Shown here: positions 15,542 through 23,906 of the stretch, in pieces
How the letters are laid out: each line of letters begins with the position of its first letter
Numbering within the stretch: position 1 is the stretch's first letter
Program-made: the position numbers and the translations under genes
The notes under the pieces: model-generated
What the model was told of the DNA's origin: nothing
Seen by the model: the letters and a program-made list of their open reading frames with translations, nothing else
Database searches by the model: none
Origin: Leptothoe sp034932105
GTDB taxonomy: Bacteria; Cyanobacteriota; Cyanobacteriia; Phormidesmidales; Phormidesmidaceae
Assembly: GCF_034932105.1 (NCBI RefSeq)
Contig: NZ_JAYGIG010000007.1
Span: forward strand, 1-64,000
Length of the DNA stretch: 64,000 nt
Direction of reading: 5' to 3'

Positions 15542-16831
15542 GTGCTGCCGAAAACTCGTACGTATCACGATCCGCTCCATGGTGCTATCACCCTAGATAG
15601 TGCTAATCGGGTGGAGGCTTTGCTGATTGAACTGATTGATACGTCAGTGTTTCAGCGGCTCAGACGGATTCGTCAGCTGGGGCCAGCTAGCTTGACATTT
15701 CATGGTGCGGAAGGGTCCCGCTTTACCCATTCCTTGGGGGTGATGGCCATTGCTAGGCGGGCCTTTGACCGATTAGCGGCGCTCTATCCCGTGCTGGATC
15801 AATATCGGGCGGCTGTCCTGTGTGCGGCTTTACTCCATGATGTGGGTCATGGCCCCTTTAGCCACACGGCGGAGGAGGTGTTTGGGGGACACCATGAGCA
15901 TTGGACTCGGCGGATTCTGGAGAGTGCTCCGGAGGTGCGGAGGCTGTTGGATGGGTTTTCTTCGGATTTGTGGCTTGAAATTGCCCAAATTTACCAACAT
16001 CAGCATCCGGTGCCCTGTGTGTGGCAGTTGGTGTCGAGTCAGCTGGATTGCGATCGCATCGACTACCTGATGCGGGACAGCTATTTTACGGGGGCGTCCT
16101 ATGGTCAGTTAGATCTCGATCGCATTCTCCTCGCCCTAGACTATGACCTCGCCAGTCAGCAGCTGATTGTGGCCAAGAAAGGACTGGGGGCCATTGAGCA
16201 TTATTTAGTGGTGCGTTACTTTATGTACGCTCAAATTTATAACCACCCCAAAAATCTGGTGGCCACCTGGGTATTGGAGCAGACGATCCACCGAGCCCGA
16301 AAACTGATGGCGGAGGGTGCCCTAGAAGCCGATGACACCATGGCTGCCTGGCTCAGCCACAGCATTGACGAACTGCCCCTAGACAAGTATTTGGCTCAAG
16401 ATGACTATGTTTTGCACTATCACCTCCAGCGATGGCAAACCCATGGCGATGGGGTATTAGCAGACCTGTGTCAGCGGTTTGTTAACCGTCGGCTACCCAA
16501 GGCAACGGAAATTAGCCACTATACCTATGCCCAGCAAACCGATATTTTAGCGGCCGCCCGTCGCCAAGCCTATGGTTTGGTGCCGGACACCGACATTTAC
16601 CTGGGCCTGCGCCACACTCGCAATCGAGGCTATACCCTTTACCAGCGAGGTATTAAGCTCAAAATGCCTGGGGAGCTAGTGGCCATCAGTCAGCTGTCGC
16701 CCTTGGTCCGAACCCTGATTCAACCCTGCCATCGCACCTGGTTATTGCATCCAGCGGAGCTACCGGTAGCTAAAATTTTGGCAGAATTTAAGTTAGGGGC
16801 TGGGGACAGTGAGATAGCTGATGAATTTTGA
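15542..16831 (+). CDS. HD-domain phosphohydrolase (dGTPase-like)
   Basis: A 429-residue cytoplasmic HD protein. The metal ligands are visible: H63 in SRFTHSLG, H99-D100 in LLHDVGHGPFSH, and an Asp in the segment SSQLDCDRIDYL (about D171). This arrangement, with an adjoining helical half, resembles YdhJ/SAMHD1-type dNTP hydrolases, but the substrate is unproven. The start is a GTG 15 bp after the ctpA stop, indicating translational or transcriptional coupling. No terminator separates the two genes. Confidence 0.88.
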   Translation: MLPKTRTYHDPLHGAITLDSANRVEALLIELIDTSVFQRLRRIRQLGPASLTFHGAEGSRFTHSLGVMAIARRAFDRLAALYPVLDQYRAAVLCAALLHDVGHGPFSHTAEEVFGGHHEHWTRRILESAPEVRRLLDGFSSDLWLEIAQIYQHQHPVPCVWQLVSSQLDCDRIDYLMRDSYFTGASYGQLDLDRILLALDYDLASQQLIVAKKGLGAIEHYLVVRYFMYAQIYNHPKNLVATWVLEQTIHRARKLMAEGALEADDTMAAWLSHSIDELPLDKYLAQDDYVLHYHLQRWQTHGDGVLADLCQRFVNRRLPKATEISHYTYAQQTDILAAARRQAYGLVPDTDIYLGLRHTRNRGYTLYQRGIKLKMPGELVAISQLSPLVRTLIQPCHRTWLLHPAELPVAKILAEFKLGAGDSEIADEF

Positions 16832-16904
16832 GGGGACTAACTCAAAGCGGGACGTTTTCCTAAGGATAGTATTCAGGAGTCAGGAGTCAGGAATCAGGGC
16901 GTCA

Positions 16905-16963
16905 CTGGCTTCTGGCCCCTGATTCCCCACCTAGCCAGGATTTCCCGGCTTAAGTTGATACCC
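16905..16963. repeat. 59-bp dispersed repeat, copy 1
   Basis: This intergenic segment is present again, inverted, at 41135-41193 with 55 of 59 positions identical. It lies in the 198-bp gap between the HD gene and the convergent MBL gene, just after a GGAGTCA/GGAATCA-type short reiteration at 16875-16899. Copies in two unrelated gaps 24 kb apart point to a mobile or expanded intergenic repeat family. Confidence 0.8.
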
Positions 16964-17029
16964 AATTTTGAGTGGATTTTCTTGGTCTGAGTCCGTAGTT
17001 AAACTGGTTAACTCAAAATTCAACCATGG

Positions 17030-17824
17030 TTAAAGCAGCGCTTGGCTCTTAGCCATGACCTGCAGGTCTAGGTGAGTCAGTTTTTCGTAGGCCTGCTCGA
17101 TATAGCGTTTACCTCTGAGGAAGCCCGTATTGGCCCCTGGGCAGATGTAGCCCAGGGTCTGGGGGGTGAATTCATCTAATAGGCGTTGGATCTGTTGGAG
17201 TTGACGGGGCCAGTGAAAGGTTTTGGAAACCCGTAACGGTGCTGCTCCTCCCTGGCGGGTGGGCAAAATATGGCGGCCCGTGAACAGGATGCCCCCATGG
17301 GTTGAGCTGTAGAGACAGGTTGCTCCAGGGGAGTGGCCAGGGGCCCAGAGCAGTCGATGATGGGGGGTTAAAACTAGCTCCCGATGAAATGGGTGGGTCT
17401 TAATTTGGGGCAGTAAGTAGGCTTCTTGTTCTTGCACAACGACATCACAGTCAAACCGTGATTGCCAGTCGCGGACACGACTGCTGCCACCGCGATGGGT
17501 GATCACTAGCCACCGTATTCCGCCCTGCTGGGCAATAAAGTCTAAATTGGTATCAGTCCAGGCCGGACAATCGACCAAAATATTATGTCTTTCCAGCGCA
17601 TTATCAGCTGATGCTGCTATATACGTTATTAAATAAGCGGTGCCGCCTAAGGTTTCGCGATTGGGTGAAAAGGCATAGAGTGTTGGATCGATATCAAAGA
17701 CTGGCTGGGGTAATTTTGGAGCCGATGGGTTGGCTGGGTTGGCTGGAGTAGTTCCGCTAGTTGCGGGGCTGCTGCTGTCCGGGGTTGTTTCTGAGGTAGA
17801 CACCAATATCTCCGAAGACGTCAT
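17030..17824 (-). CDS. metallo-beta-lactamase-fold protein with degenerate metal site
   Basis: A 264-residue protein. After a Ser/Thr/Pro-rich N-terminal stretch of about 45 residues it shows the MBL fold, including WLVITH, LLWAPGHSPGATCLY and GGILFTG. The canonical THxHxDH motif is THRGGSS here (only H110 kept), the Asp after FTG is Arg184, and the last loop reads CPGANTG in place of PGHG; H164 remains. Most Zn/Fe ligands are therefore missing, so hydrolase activity is doubtful. It may be a binding protein. It is convergent with the HD gene. Confidence 0.82.
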   Translation of the reverse strand: MTSSEILVSTSETTPDSSSPATSGTTPANPANPSAPKLPQPVFDIDPTLYAFSPNRETLGGTAYLITYIAASADNALERHNILVDCPAWTDTNLDFIAQQGGIRWLVITHRGGSSRVRDWQSRFDCDVVVQEQEAYLLPQIKTHPFHRELVLTPHHRLLWAPGHSPGATCLYSSTHGGILFTGRHILPTRQGGAAPLRVSKTFHWPRQLQQIQRLLDEFTPQTLGYICPGANTGFLRGKRYIEQAYEKLTHLDLQVMAKSQALL

Positions 17825-17919
17825 TGCGCCTGCCCATTGCCCCTAGCTCGTTGTTCCTAGCCGATGGATCCGCCTGGTATGGTGAATCAGGATGCTAACG
17901 GGGGTAGCATTGGGGCCTT

Positions 17920-19368
17920 ATGACATTTGTACTGTTATCGATTTTACTGGGAATCTTGACCTACTGGGTGATTAGCCGTGGTGTGTCCACCATGACTCGT
18001 TCGCCTGTTTGGCTGTTGTGGCTGATAGTCATGACGCCGATTTTAGCGCTAACGGTATGGGTGCTACGGTATGGTCGGAATACTCCCCCTAACCTTTCGA
18101 TTTTAGGGCTATTTGTTATTTGTCCCTTGGTTTATACCTGGGTGGTGCTGTTGGGACGGCGTTCCCCGGCGGAGATAGGGGCGGCGGTGGAAAAACCTCT
18201 CCGTCAGGCCCCGCCACCGCCGCCGCCATTAATGGAGCGGGAAGAGGAGGCTCGCCTGCGGGCCTGTTTCCCATGGTCTGTTTACTTTCTGCAAACGATT
18301 GAGTGCCGTCAGCAGGTGATGGTTTGTCGGGGACGGCTGAAGGCAACGGCGGCGGTGGCCCATAGTACGGTCCAGCAAAATGTGCGATCGCAATTTGGCG
18401 AACAGTTTTTAGTGGTGTTGCAGACAGAGCGGAATGGTCATCCCGTTTTTACCCTGGTGCCTAATCGACCCCCGTCAAACCCATCCCAGGGAAGCGGTTG
18501 GCTGTTGTCCTTGGTGTTATTTGTCCTGACCCTGGGGACGACCACCCTAGCCGGGTTGTTATTGGTGGGTGATTTATCCTTCTCGGCTTTGAGAGCGCAG
18601 CCGATCATTTTGGTCAAAGGGCTGGGCTACAGTCTGACCGTGATGCTGATTTTGTCGGTGCGGGAGCTGATGCACTACGCCACGGCCCGCCATTACAACA
18701 TTGCAGCGGCGGCCCCAGTGTTTATTCCAGTGCCCTATTTTCTGGGGACTGTCGGTGCCTTTGTGAGCATCAAATCACCGGCCCCTAACCGTCGGGCGTT
18801 GTTTGATCTGGGGTTAACGGGGCCATTGGCAGGATTCATGGTGTCCCTACCCATTTTGATCTGGGGGGTGGCCCATTCCCAGGTGGTGCCTCTGACAGCA
18901 GAGTCTGGGCTGTTTAATTTTCAGTCCCTAGATCCCAAGGGCTCAATTTTACTGGCGCTATTGAGTAAATGGGTCTTGGGGGGTAGCTTACAACTGGATC
19001 AGGCGCTTGATTTACATTCGGTTGCGATCGCAGGATGTTTAGGGTTGGTATTGACGGCCCTGAATCTTATGCCTGTCGGCCAGCTAGATGGCGGCCACAT
19101 TGTCCATGCCATGTATGGCCGCTGGGGTGGCGCAGCCATTGGCAACATTGCCCGAGTTTTAGTGGCTGCGATGGCCTTTATTCAATCAGCGTATTTGCTG
19201 TGGGCGCTGTTACTGATCTTCATGCCGAGCCGAGACGACCCTGCCCTGGATGATATCAGTGAGCTAGACGGTGTCCGCGATGTTTTGGGGCTAATGGCCA
19301 TGGCTCTTTTGGTGTTGATTATTCTGCCCATGCCCCAGACCCTGAGTGCGCTGTTATTTTCAACCTGA
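17920..19368 (+). CDS. M50 site-2-protease-family membrane protein with altered zinc motif
   Basis: A 482-residue multi-pass protein resembling cyanobacterial and plastid EGY proteases. Features are two N-terminal helices, a cytoplasmic domain with a proline run at residues 98-103, then the S2P core: the helix ending SVRELMHYATARHY, the conserved PVPYFLGTVGAFVSIKSP, and MPVGQLDGGHI with the third ligand Asp. The active-site HExxH is R248-E-L-M-H252, so the first zinc ligand is lost while Glu, the second His and Asp are kept. Plant EGY3 is a known protease-dead relative. The protein may be inactive or use other chemistry. A monocistronic gene, divergent from the MBL gene. Confidence 0.85.
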   Translation: MTFVLLSILLGILTYWVISRGVSTMTRSPVWLLWLIVMTPILALTVWVLRYGRNTPPNLSILGLFVICPLVYTWVVLLGRRSPAEIGAAVEKPLRQAPPPPPPLMEREEEARLRACFPWSVYFLQTIECRQQVMVCRGRLKATAAVAHSTVQQNVRSQFGEQFLVVLQTERNGHPVFTLVPNRPPSNPSQGSGWLLSLVLFVLTLGTTTLAGLLLVGDLSFSALRAQPIILVKGLGYSLTVMLILSVRELMHYATARHYNIAAAAPVFIPVPYFLGTVGAFVSIKSPAPNRRALFDLGLTGPLAGFMVSLPILIWGVAHSQVVPLTAESGLFNFQSLDPKGSILLALLSKWVLGGSLQLDQALDLHSVAIAGCLGLVLTALNLMPVGQLDGGHIVHAMYGRWGGAAIGNIARVLVAAMAFIQSAYLLWALLLIFMPSRDDPALDDISELDGVRDVLGLMAMALLVLIILPMPQTLSALLFST

Positions 19369-19761
19369 ACTTTAGGGCCTACTTTAAAAGATTCAGTTTT
19401 GTGAAAGCCTTGTATACCAAAACCAATGGAACGAGGGCCTATCCTAAAGGCATGCAGCCATGGTTATGGATAGTCAAAATTAGACTAAGGGCTAGGAATC
19501 AAGTATGAATTCGTCAATTTTTTCCCTAATCTCTGCAAAAGGATATCTGGGCAGCCGTTACCCCCAGTAAGCCTAAATATAGGCTGAATTACACCGTCAT
19601 GAAGGTTTTCCATGGGTACCCTAATGCGGTTTCACTAGGTTTCTCGGCATCTGTCTAGCCATCCATTTGTGAAGAACATTTGTCCGTAAGTTCATGATGG
19701 TTGTCCGTACTTCGCTTGGAGATGGCTGTAAACGTAAGAGATAGCGTTGAGCAGCCCCCCC
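19369..19761. other. 393-bp intergenic region
   Basis: There is no convincing gene. A 21-codon ORF (ATG at 19504, ending in TAA) and a 6-bp stem (AGCCTA/TAGGCT near 19571-19586) are present but neither is compelling. It probably holds the terminator of the M50 gene and the promoter of the next gene, neither of which can be placed. Confidence 0.4.
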
Positions 19762-20235
19762 ATGACATTCTCCCCAGTGCCAAAACCGACCGTCAATTTT
19801 TTCACGTCAGCGATACTACTCTTTATTGGTAGCTTTGGCGGTACTCACCTAACTGCAGTAGTTGCCCCCTATTCTCAGTTCAGTGGCCTTGTGGGTTTCC
19901 TAATGTTTCCCATTGCCTTTCTAACGGGTATGCGACTGTGGCTCTGGGTTGATCTTCGGATAGAGGATTGTCGGTCATTCGTCACTAAGGCGAGGCACTC
20001 TCAAAAAAAGGCCCCTGGGCGTTTTCGAGGAGCCATTAGTTCCTTTGCGTTTGTGCTGACATCGGTGCTGGTATCGATGTTGTCGGGGCTAATTCTTACC
20101 CCACCTGCCATGCAAGTTGTGGTTGATCCAGGTTACAAAATGCTCATTACCGGTGGGACGATATACGGCATCATCTGCTGGGCCCTAATTCAGCTAGGTT
20201 ATTTGCAGTATGGGGATGGTTATCCCACAGATTAA
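19762..20235 (+). CDS. membrane protein, unknown function
   Basis: A 157-residue protein from the ATG at 19762 (a TTG at 19747 would add five residues). There are about four hydrophobic segments, at roughly residues 10-30, 38-58, 88-112 and 128-148, with a basic stretch (TKARHSQKKAPGRFRG) between the second and third. No family is recognised. It is convergent with the NAGPA lipoprotein gene, 33 bp apart. Confidence 0.6.
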   Translation: MTFSPVPKPTVNFFTSAILLFIGSFGGTHLTAVVAPYSQFSGLVGFLMFPIAFLTGMRLWLWVDLRIEDCRSFVTKARHSQKKAPGRFRGAISSFAFVLTSVLVSMLSGLILTPPAMQVVVDPGYKMLITGGTIYGIICWALIQLGYLQYGDGYPTD

Positions 20236-20268
20236 CTGTCCTGCTACAGGTCTGGAAAGGTGCCCGGT

Positions 20269-21198
20269 TTATTCATCCGCTGATTGAGGTATTAACAATA
20301 CGGATTTAACCGGGCGTTGTATTTTTTGACCCTGTTGATCCAATCGTCCATAGTACGTCCGGGCCTCCTCCCCATTGGCCAACCCTGGAGCGTGTATTGA
20401 TGATGAGCTGCCGCCATCTAAGTTCAATACTTTTTGCGCACCTAGACTGTGCATAAATTCTGCTAGTTCCGCTAAGGTCATTCCTCCGGCTGGATTAGAC
20501 TGAGCCACCATGACTCCAATTAGGGTGCCGTCCGACTGAATTCCAATGGCGCTACGGGCGTTTCGCTGCTGACTACCAATCGCGTCCCGGATTAGGGTGC
20601 CGTTGTCATAGTCGGTAAATCCCTCCCTTTGTGAGGTGTCATTGGGTAGCAGCTGTGGCCCTGCCCCTAGGGCACTGTGGAGATTGCAGCCCTGGGGAAT
20701 CGGCGCGTTATGAAAGGTGATGTCGTAGCTAATGTGATCGGCACAGCTATAGCGTCGAAACTCAGAGCGGTTGAGAATTTGCTCCAAATAAATAGCTAGA
20801 TCCGGATTATCCATTAACCGTTGGTTGTCCTGGGGATCTGCCACTAAGGTGCCATTAATCATGACGAACGAAGTGGTTTGACCATTATTGGGATCAAAAA
20901 AGCCTCCATTGAGGATGGCCAATGCGTCTGTTTCAGTGGCAAAGGCTGCCACCGTTTTTAGCTCCTCACTTACAGCCACCTCTACCGGATAATTAGGTGG
21001 AATCGTCACCACATGGGCCTGAGCAACGGTGGCACCGTCGTTAGGCCAGTTATATATGGCTACCGTGGGCTTAGGGGTTGCTAAATCTATAGCCTTTGGC
21101 CCGGTAGGTTCTGGTTGGGTTGAACATTGGGTCAGACTGAAGCCTAGTCCTATCAGCACCAATAGCTGGAGCCCCAGGCTTTTTTTATCCGGCTGCAT
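20269..21198 (-). CDS. phosphodiester glycosidase (NAGPA/DUF2233) family lipoprotein
   Basis: A 309-residue protein. A lipoprotein signal with lipobox SLTQC at about residues 20-24 is followed by the NAGPA fold: ILNGGFFDPN, LGAGPQLL, RSAIGIQSDGTLIGVM and LNLDGGSSSSIHAPG, all hallmarks of the family that includes the mammalian mannose-6-phosphate uncovering enzyme. It probably hydrolyses a phosphodiester-linked sugar in the periplasm. The start lies inside a 45-bp tandem array that contains several identical ATGs; ATG 21198 is chosen because it gives a normal-length signal peptide, whereas ATG 21243 adds 15 residues. Confidence 0.85.
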   Translation of the reverse strand: MQPDKKSLGLQLLVLIGLGFSLTQCSTQPEPTGPKAIDLATPKPTVAIYNWPNDGATVAQAHVVTIPPNYPVEVAVSEELKTVAAFATETDALAILNGGFFDPNNGQTTSFVMINGTLVADPQDNQRLMDNPDLAIYLEQILNRSEFRRYSCADHISYDITFHNAPIPQGCNLHSALGAGPQLLPNDTSQREGFTDYDNGTLIRDAIGSQQRNARSAIGIQSDGTLIGVMVAQSNPAGGMTLAELAEFMHSLGAQKVLNLDGGSSSSIHAPGLANGEEARTYYGRLDQQGQKIQRPVKSVLLIPQSADE

Positions 21199-21377
21199 TA
21201 CGCCCGCCGTGCTTGCTTTAATCACGCTTTTATCCGGCTGCATTACGCCCGCCGTGCTGGTTTAATCACTGTCTTTATCCGGCTGCATTACGCCCGCCGT
21301 GCTGGTTTAATCACTGTCTTTATCCGGCTGCATTACGCCCGCCGTGCTGGTTTAATCACGTTTTTATCCGGCTGCAT
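21186..21377 (-). repeat. 45-bp tandem array spanning a stop/start gene junction
   Basis: The 13-mer TATCCGGCTGCAT starts at 21186, 21231, 21276, 21321 and 21365, giving a 45-bp period (the last step is 44). On the minus strand each unit reads ATGCAGCCGGATAAA. In the promoter-proximal unit the same bases encode the last codons and TAA stop of the GT2 gene; in the most distal unit they are the start of the lipoprotein gene. The middle units contain in-frame stops after 8 or 14 codons. Confidence 0.92.
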
Positions 21378-22368
21378 TGCGCACGCGTTCGCTGTAGTCT
21401 TGAGGGCGCAGTTGTCGAAACCCTTGAAAGGCTATCTGCCGTAGCCCTAGGGGTAAGTAGGATAACACCTTACCTAGCTGTGTTTTAGACGATATGGGGC
21501 CGCTGGCTGCGAGTTCTTGAATCAGTTGACGTCCCCGCTGGGCTTCACCTTTTTCAATCAGACGCATCGCCAGAACCTGCTTGAGGGTGCTGAGTTTTAC
21601 TTGGCGGATGCGTTCTAGTTCAGGGCGCTGGGGGAAGTGATAGCTTTCTAGGCAAAAAATCTTGGCGGATAGAAAATGAATATCTTGTTTCAGACTGGTT
21701 TGTCCCCCATGGAAACGATATTCCATCAGCCGCTCAGGGATAAAGTAGCCGGTTTTGCCAGCGGTGGCTAGGCGCACCAATAGGTCAAAGTCTTCACAAC
21801 CGTCGGCTTCAAATCGCATGAAGTCTACGTCTTTCAGGCAAGCTTTGCGAAACAGGGTGGACCCGACCTGTAAACTTTGGTGGACAAAGGTTTCCTGGAG
21901 TAAATCCTGGATCATGGCCTCTGCTAACCGGTCTTTGCCCCATTTAGCAGAGTTGGCGGCGGTGGCCATTTCATCCCGTTCGTTGCGGGCATTGATTACC
22001 CAGTGATCGGTACAGACAAAATCTATCTGGGGTTGGGCTGCCATAATGGCCACCGTGCGCTCTAAAAATGTAGCGGTCAAGGCATCATCGTCATCGAATT
22101 TGATGAAATAGTCTCCCTTGGCGGCGTCATAGCCTGAACGCATGTTGCGACTGCGTTGAATATTTTGGGGATGGCGGATGTAGTTAATGCGTGGATCGTC
22201 CCACTGGGCGACAACCTCGGCTGTATTGTCAGGAGAGGCGTCGTCACAGATCAGGAGCTCAAAGTCGCCAAAGGTTTGATTTAGGACACTATTGACGGCA
22301 TAGGGCAGAATGTGGGCCCGATTGTAGGTAGGAATACAAATACTGACTTTAGGCACGGCACTATTCAT
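21364..22368 (-). CDS. glycosyltransferase family 2
   Basis: A 334-residue inverting GT-A enzyme. The nucleotide-binding start VSICIPTYNRAHILPYAVNS, the LLICDDASPD segment and the metal-binding FDDDDAL (about residues 95-101) are typical of GT2. The C-terminal third is helical and lacks membrane segments. It probably acts in envelope polysaccharide assembly. Its stop codon is the first unit of the 45-bp array, and it appears to form an operon with the downstream NAGPA lipoprotein. Confidence 0.9.
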   Translation of the reverse strand: MNSAVPKVSICIPTYNRAHILPYAVNSVLNQTFGDFELLICDDASPDNTAEVVAQWDDPRINYIRHPQNIQRSRNMRSGYDAAKGDYFIKFDDDDALTATFLERTVAIMAAQPQIDFVCTDHWVINARNERDEMATAANSAKWGKDRLAEAMIQDLLQETFVHQSLQVGSTLFRKACLKDVDFMRFEADGCEDFDLLVRLATAGKTGYFIPERLMEYRFHGGQTSLKQDIHFLSAKIFCLESYHFPQRPELERIRQVKLSTLKQVLAMRLIEKGEAQRGRQLIQELAASGPISSKTQLGKVLSYLPLGLRQIAFQGFRQLRPQDYSERVRNAAG

Positions 22369-22880
22369 TATCTATAGGGTTTATATGGATTATGTATGGG
22401 GTATGAATAATCTGGATGTTGCTGATGTGGCCTCTGATTTAATCTGAAGGCTCTTGGTATCAGCTGTTTCTTGCCGATGGAGGCATCTCATGAATCAGCA
22501 ACGGTATAATCTGTAGCTCGGTTCTGTGTCGGTTGGGTAAACGAGTGATCTCCCTAATCCAAAGTTTAAGGGGGATTTAGAACTCGTTTGACTGTAGGTA
22601 AGGATTGCATAAAGATCTCTACCTCCAGGGTGTTGGCTTGATTGGAACTGCCAAAATTGATGGGTTACTGGAGAACCCATGGTTCGATGGGTAGTTGGAT
22701 CGATAGGGGGATGAACCCTGGTCGTTGTTCAGAATGGTCGTTGTCAAGAACGGTCGTTGTCAAGAACGGTCGTTTTACTGGATGTGAAACTATAGGTTTC
22801 AACTTGGACCTGGTTTATATGTTAGTTCTCGACGGATTGGTGGCAAAACTACCTGTAGATGTCGCTGTAGATTGAGTTGA
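22369..22880. other. 512-bp divergent intergenic region with 16-bp tandem repeats
   Basis: Between two divergent GT2 genes. Three consecutive 16-bp units starting with GGTCGTTGT occupy 22720-22767, plus a partial unit to 22774; the second and third units are identical. A possible 77-codon frame (22642-22875) runs through the repeats but has no family features and is judged non-coding. Promoters for both neighbours must lie here. Confidence 0.7.
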
Positions 22881-23885
22881 GTGCCGATGCCCCAAGCTTC
22901 TATGGTTGCCAACGAAATACCTCCCCAGGCCACAACATTTTTCCCGACGGTGTCGGTAATTGTGCCGATCTATAATGGCGAAACTGATTTGCCTGGACTG
23001 ATTCAGTGTCTCCTAGGTCAAACCTATCCGGCGGAACGGGTGGAATATTTGCTGGTGGATAATGGTAGTTGCGATCGCACCCCCCACATCCTCCAGGAGT
23101 CCGTCGTCCAGGCCCAGTCCGCTGGACTCACCTTCAAGCACCTGAGTGAAACCCACATCCAAAGTGCTTATGCCGCCCGCAATACCGGCATCCGCGCCGC
23201 GACGGGGGAAATTTTAGCCTTTACCGATGCCGACTGTTATCCCGCCGCTACCTGGCTGGAGTCCCTAGTGCAGGGCTTTCAAGACAGCGAGGTGGGATTA
23301 TGTGTGGGAGAAGTGACGGCGCTACCTGGCAACACCTGGCTGGAGCGCTATGCCGAGCGCAAAAACATCATGTCCCAGCGGGACACCCTGGCCCATCCAT
23401 TTTGTCCCTACGGTCAAACCGCCAATATTGCCATTCGGGCCTGCGCCTTTGAAAAAATCGGTCTTTTTCGTCCCTATCTGACCACTGGCGGCGACGCCGA
23501 CATTTGCTGGCGGTTACAGCGCGATGGGGGCTGGCAGCTGCACTATGCTGAAACTGCCACGGTGCAGCACCACCACCGCACCTCCTTCAAAGAACTCTAC
23601 AAACAGTGGTATCGCTACGGACGGTCCAACCGCTATCTGCACCAGATCCATGGCATCAAGCTAACCCGTCCCCTGATGCCCCGCGAGATCCGCTATTCCC
23701 TAGCCCGCTGGCTAGTGAAGGAACTGCCAGTCGAATTCATTAAAGTATTGACGGGTAAAGCTGAGCCGATTGATTTAGCCATGACCCCCATTAGTCTTTA
23801 CTGCTTTCGCGCCCGCACCCGAGGCCAGCGAGAATCCCAATTGCCAGAAAACGCCAAGGAAATCGCCCGGTTAGACAACGATTAA
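22881..23885 (+). CDS. glycosyltransferase family 2
   Basis: A 334-residue GT-A enzyme. VSVIVPIYNGETDLPGLI, LLVDNGSCDRTPHIL, the AYAARNTGIRAATGEILAFTD segment and the DADC metal motif (about residues 114-117) define GT2; GDADICWRLQRDG is the late acceptor-site motif. The family includes succinoglycan and cellulose-type transferases. The start is either GTG 22881 or ATG 22887. The GT4 gene begins 21 bp downstream, so the two form an operon that probably builds an exopolysaccharide or glycan. Confidence 0.9.
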   Translation: MPMPQASMVANEIPPQATTFFPTVSVIVPIYNGETDLPGLIQCLLGQTYPAERVEYLLVDNGSCDRTPHILQESVVQAQSAGLTFKHLSETHIQSAYAARNTGIRAATGEILAFTDADCYPAATWLESLVQGFQDSEVGLCVGEVTALPGNTWLERYAERKNIMSQRDTLAHPFCPYGQTANIAIRACAFEKIGLFRPYLTTGGDADICWRLQRDGGWQLHYAETATVQHHHRTSFKELYKQWYRYGRSNRYLHQIHGIKLTRPLMPREIRYSLARWLVKELPVEFIKVLTGKAEPIDLAMTPISLYCFRARTRGQRESQLPENAKEIARLDND

Positions 23886-23906
23886 GTTCCCATCCCCTGA
23901 ATCCCC

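Noticed and set aside
19504..19569. 21-codon ORF in the gap after the M50 gene
   Set aside because: No ribosome site and no resemblance to known small photosystem subunits.
21186..21377. Possible CRISPR array
   Set aside because: The 45-bp units are directly adjacent with no unique spacers and include coding ends, so this is a tandem duplication.
22642..22875. 77-codon frame on the plus strand between the divergent glycosyltransferases
   Set aside because: It runs through the 16-bp repeats, has no ribosome site or family features, and ends just before the true gene.
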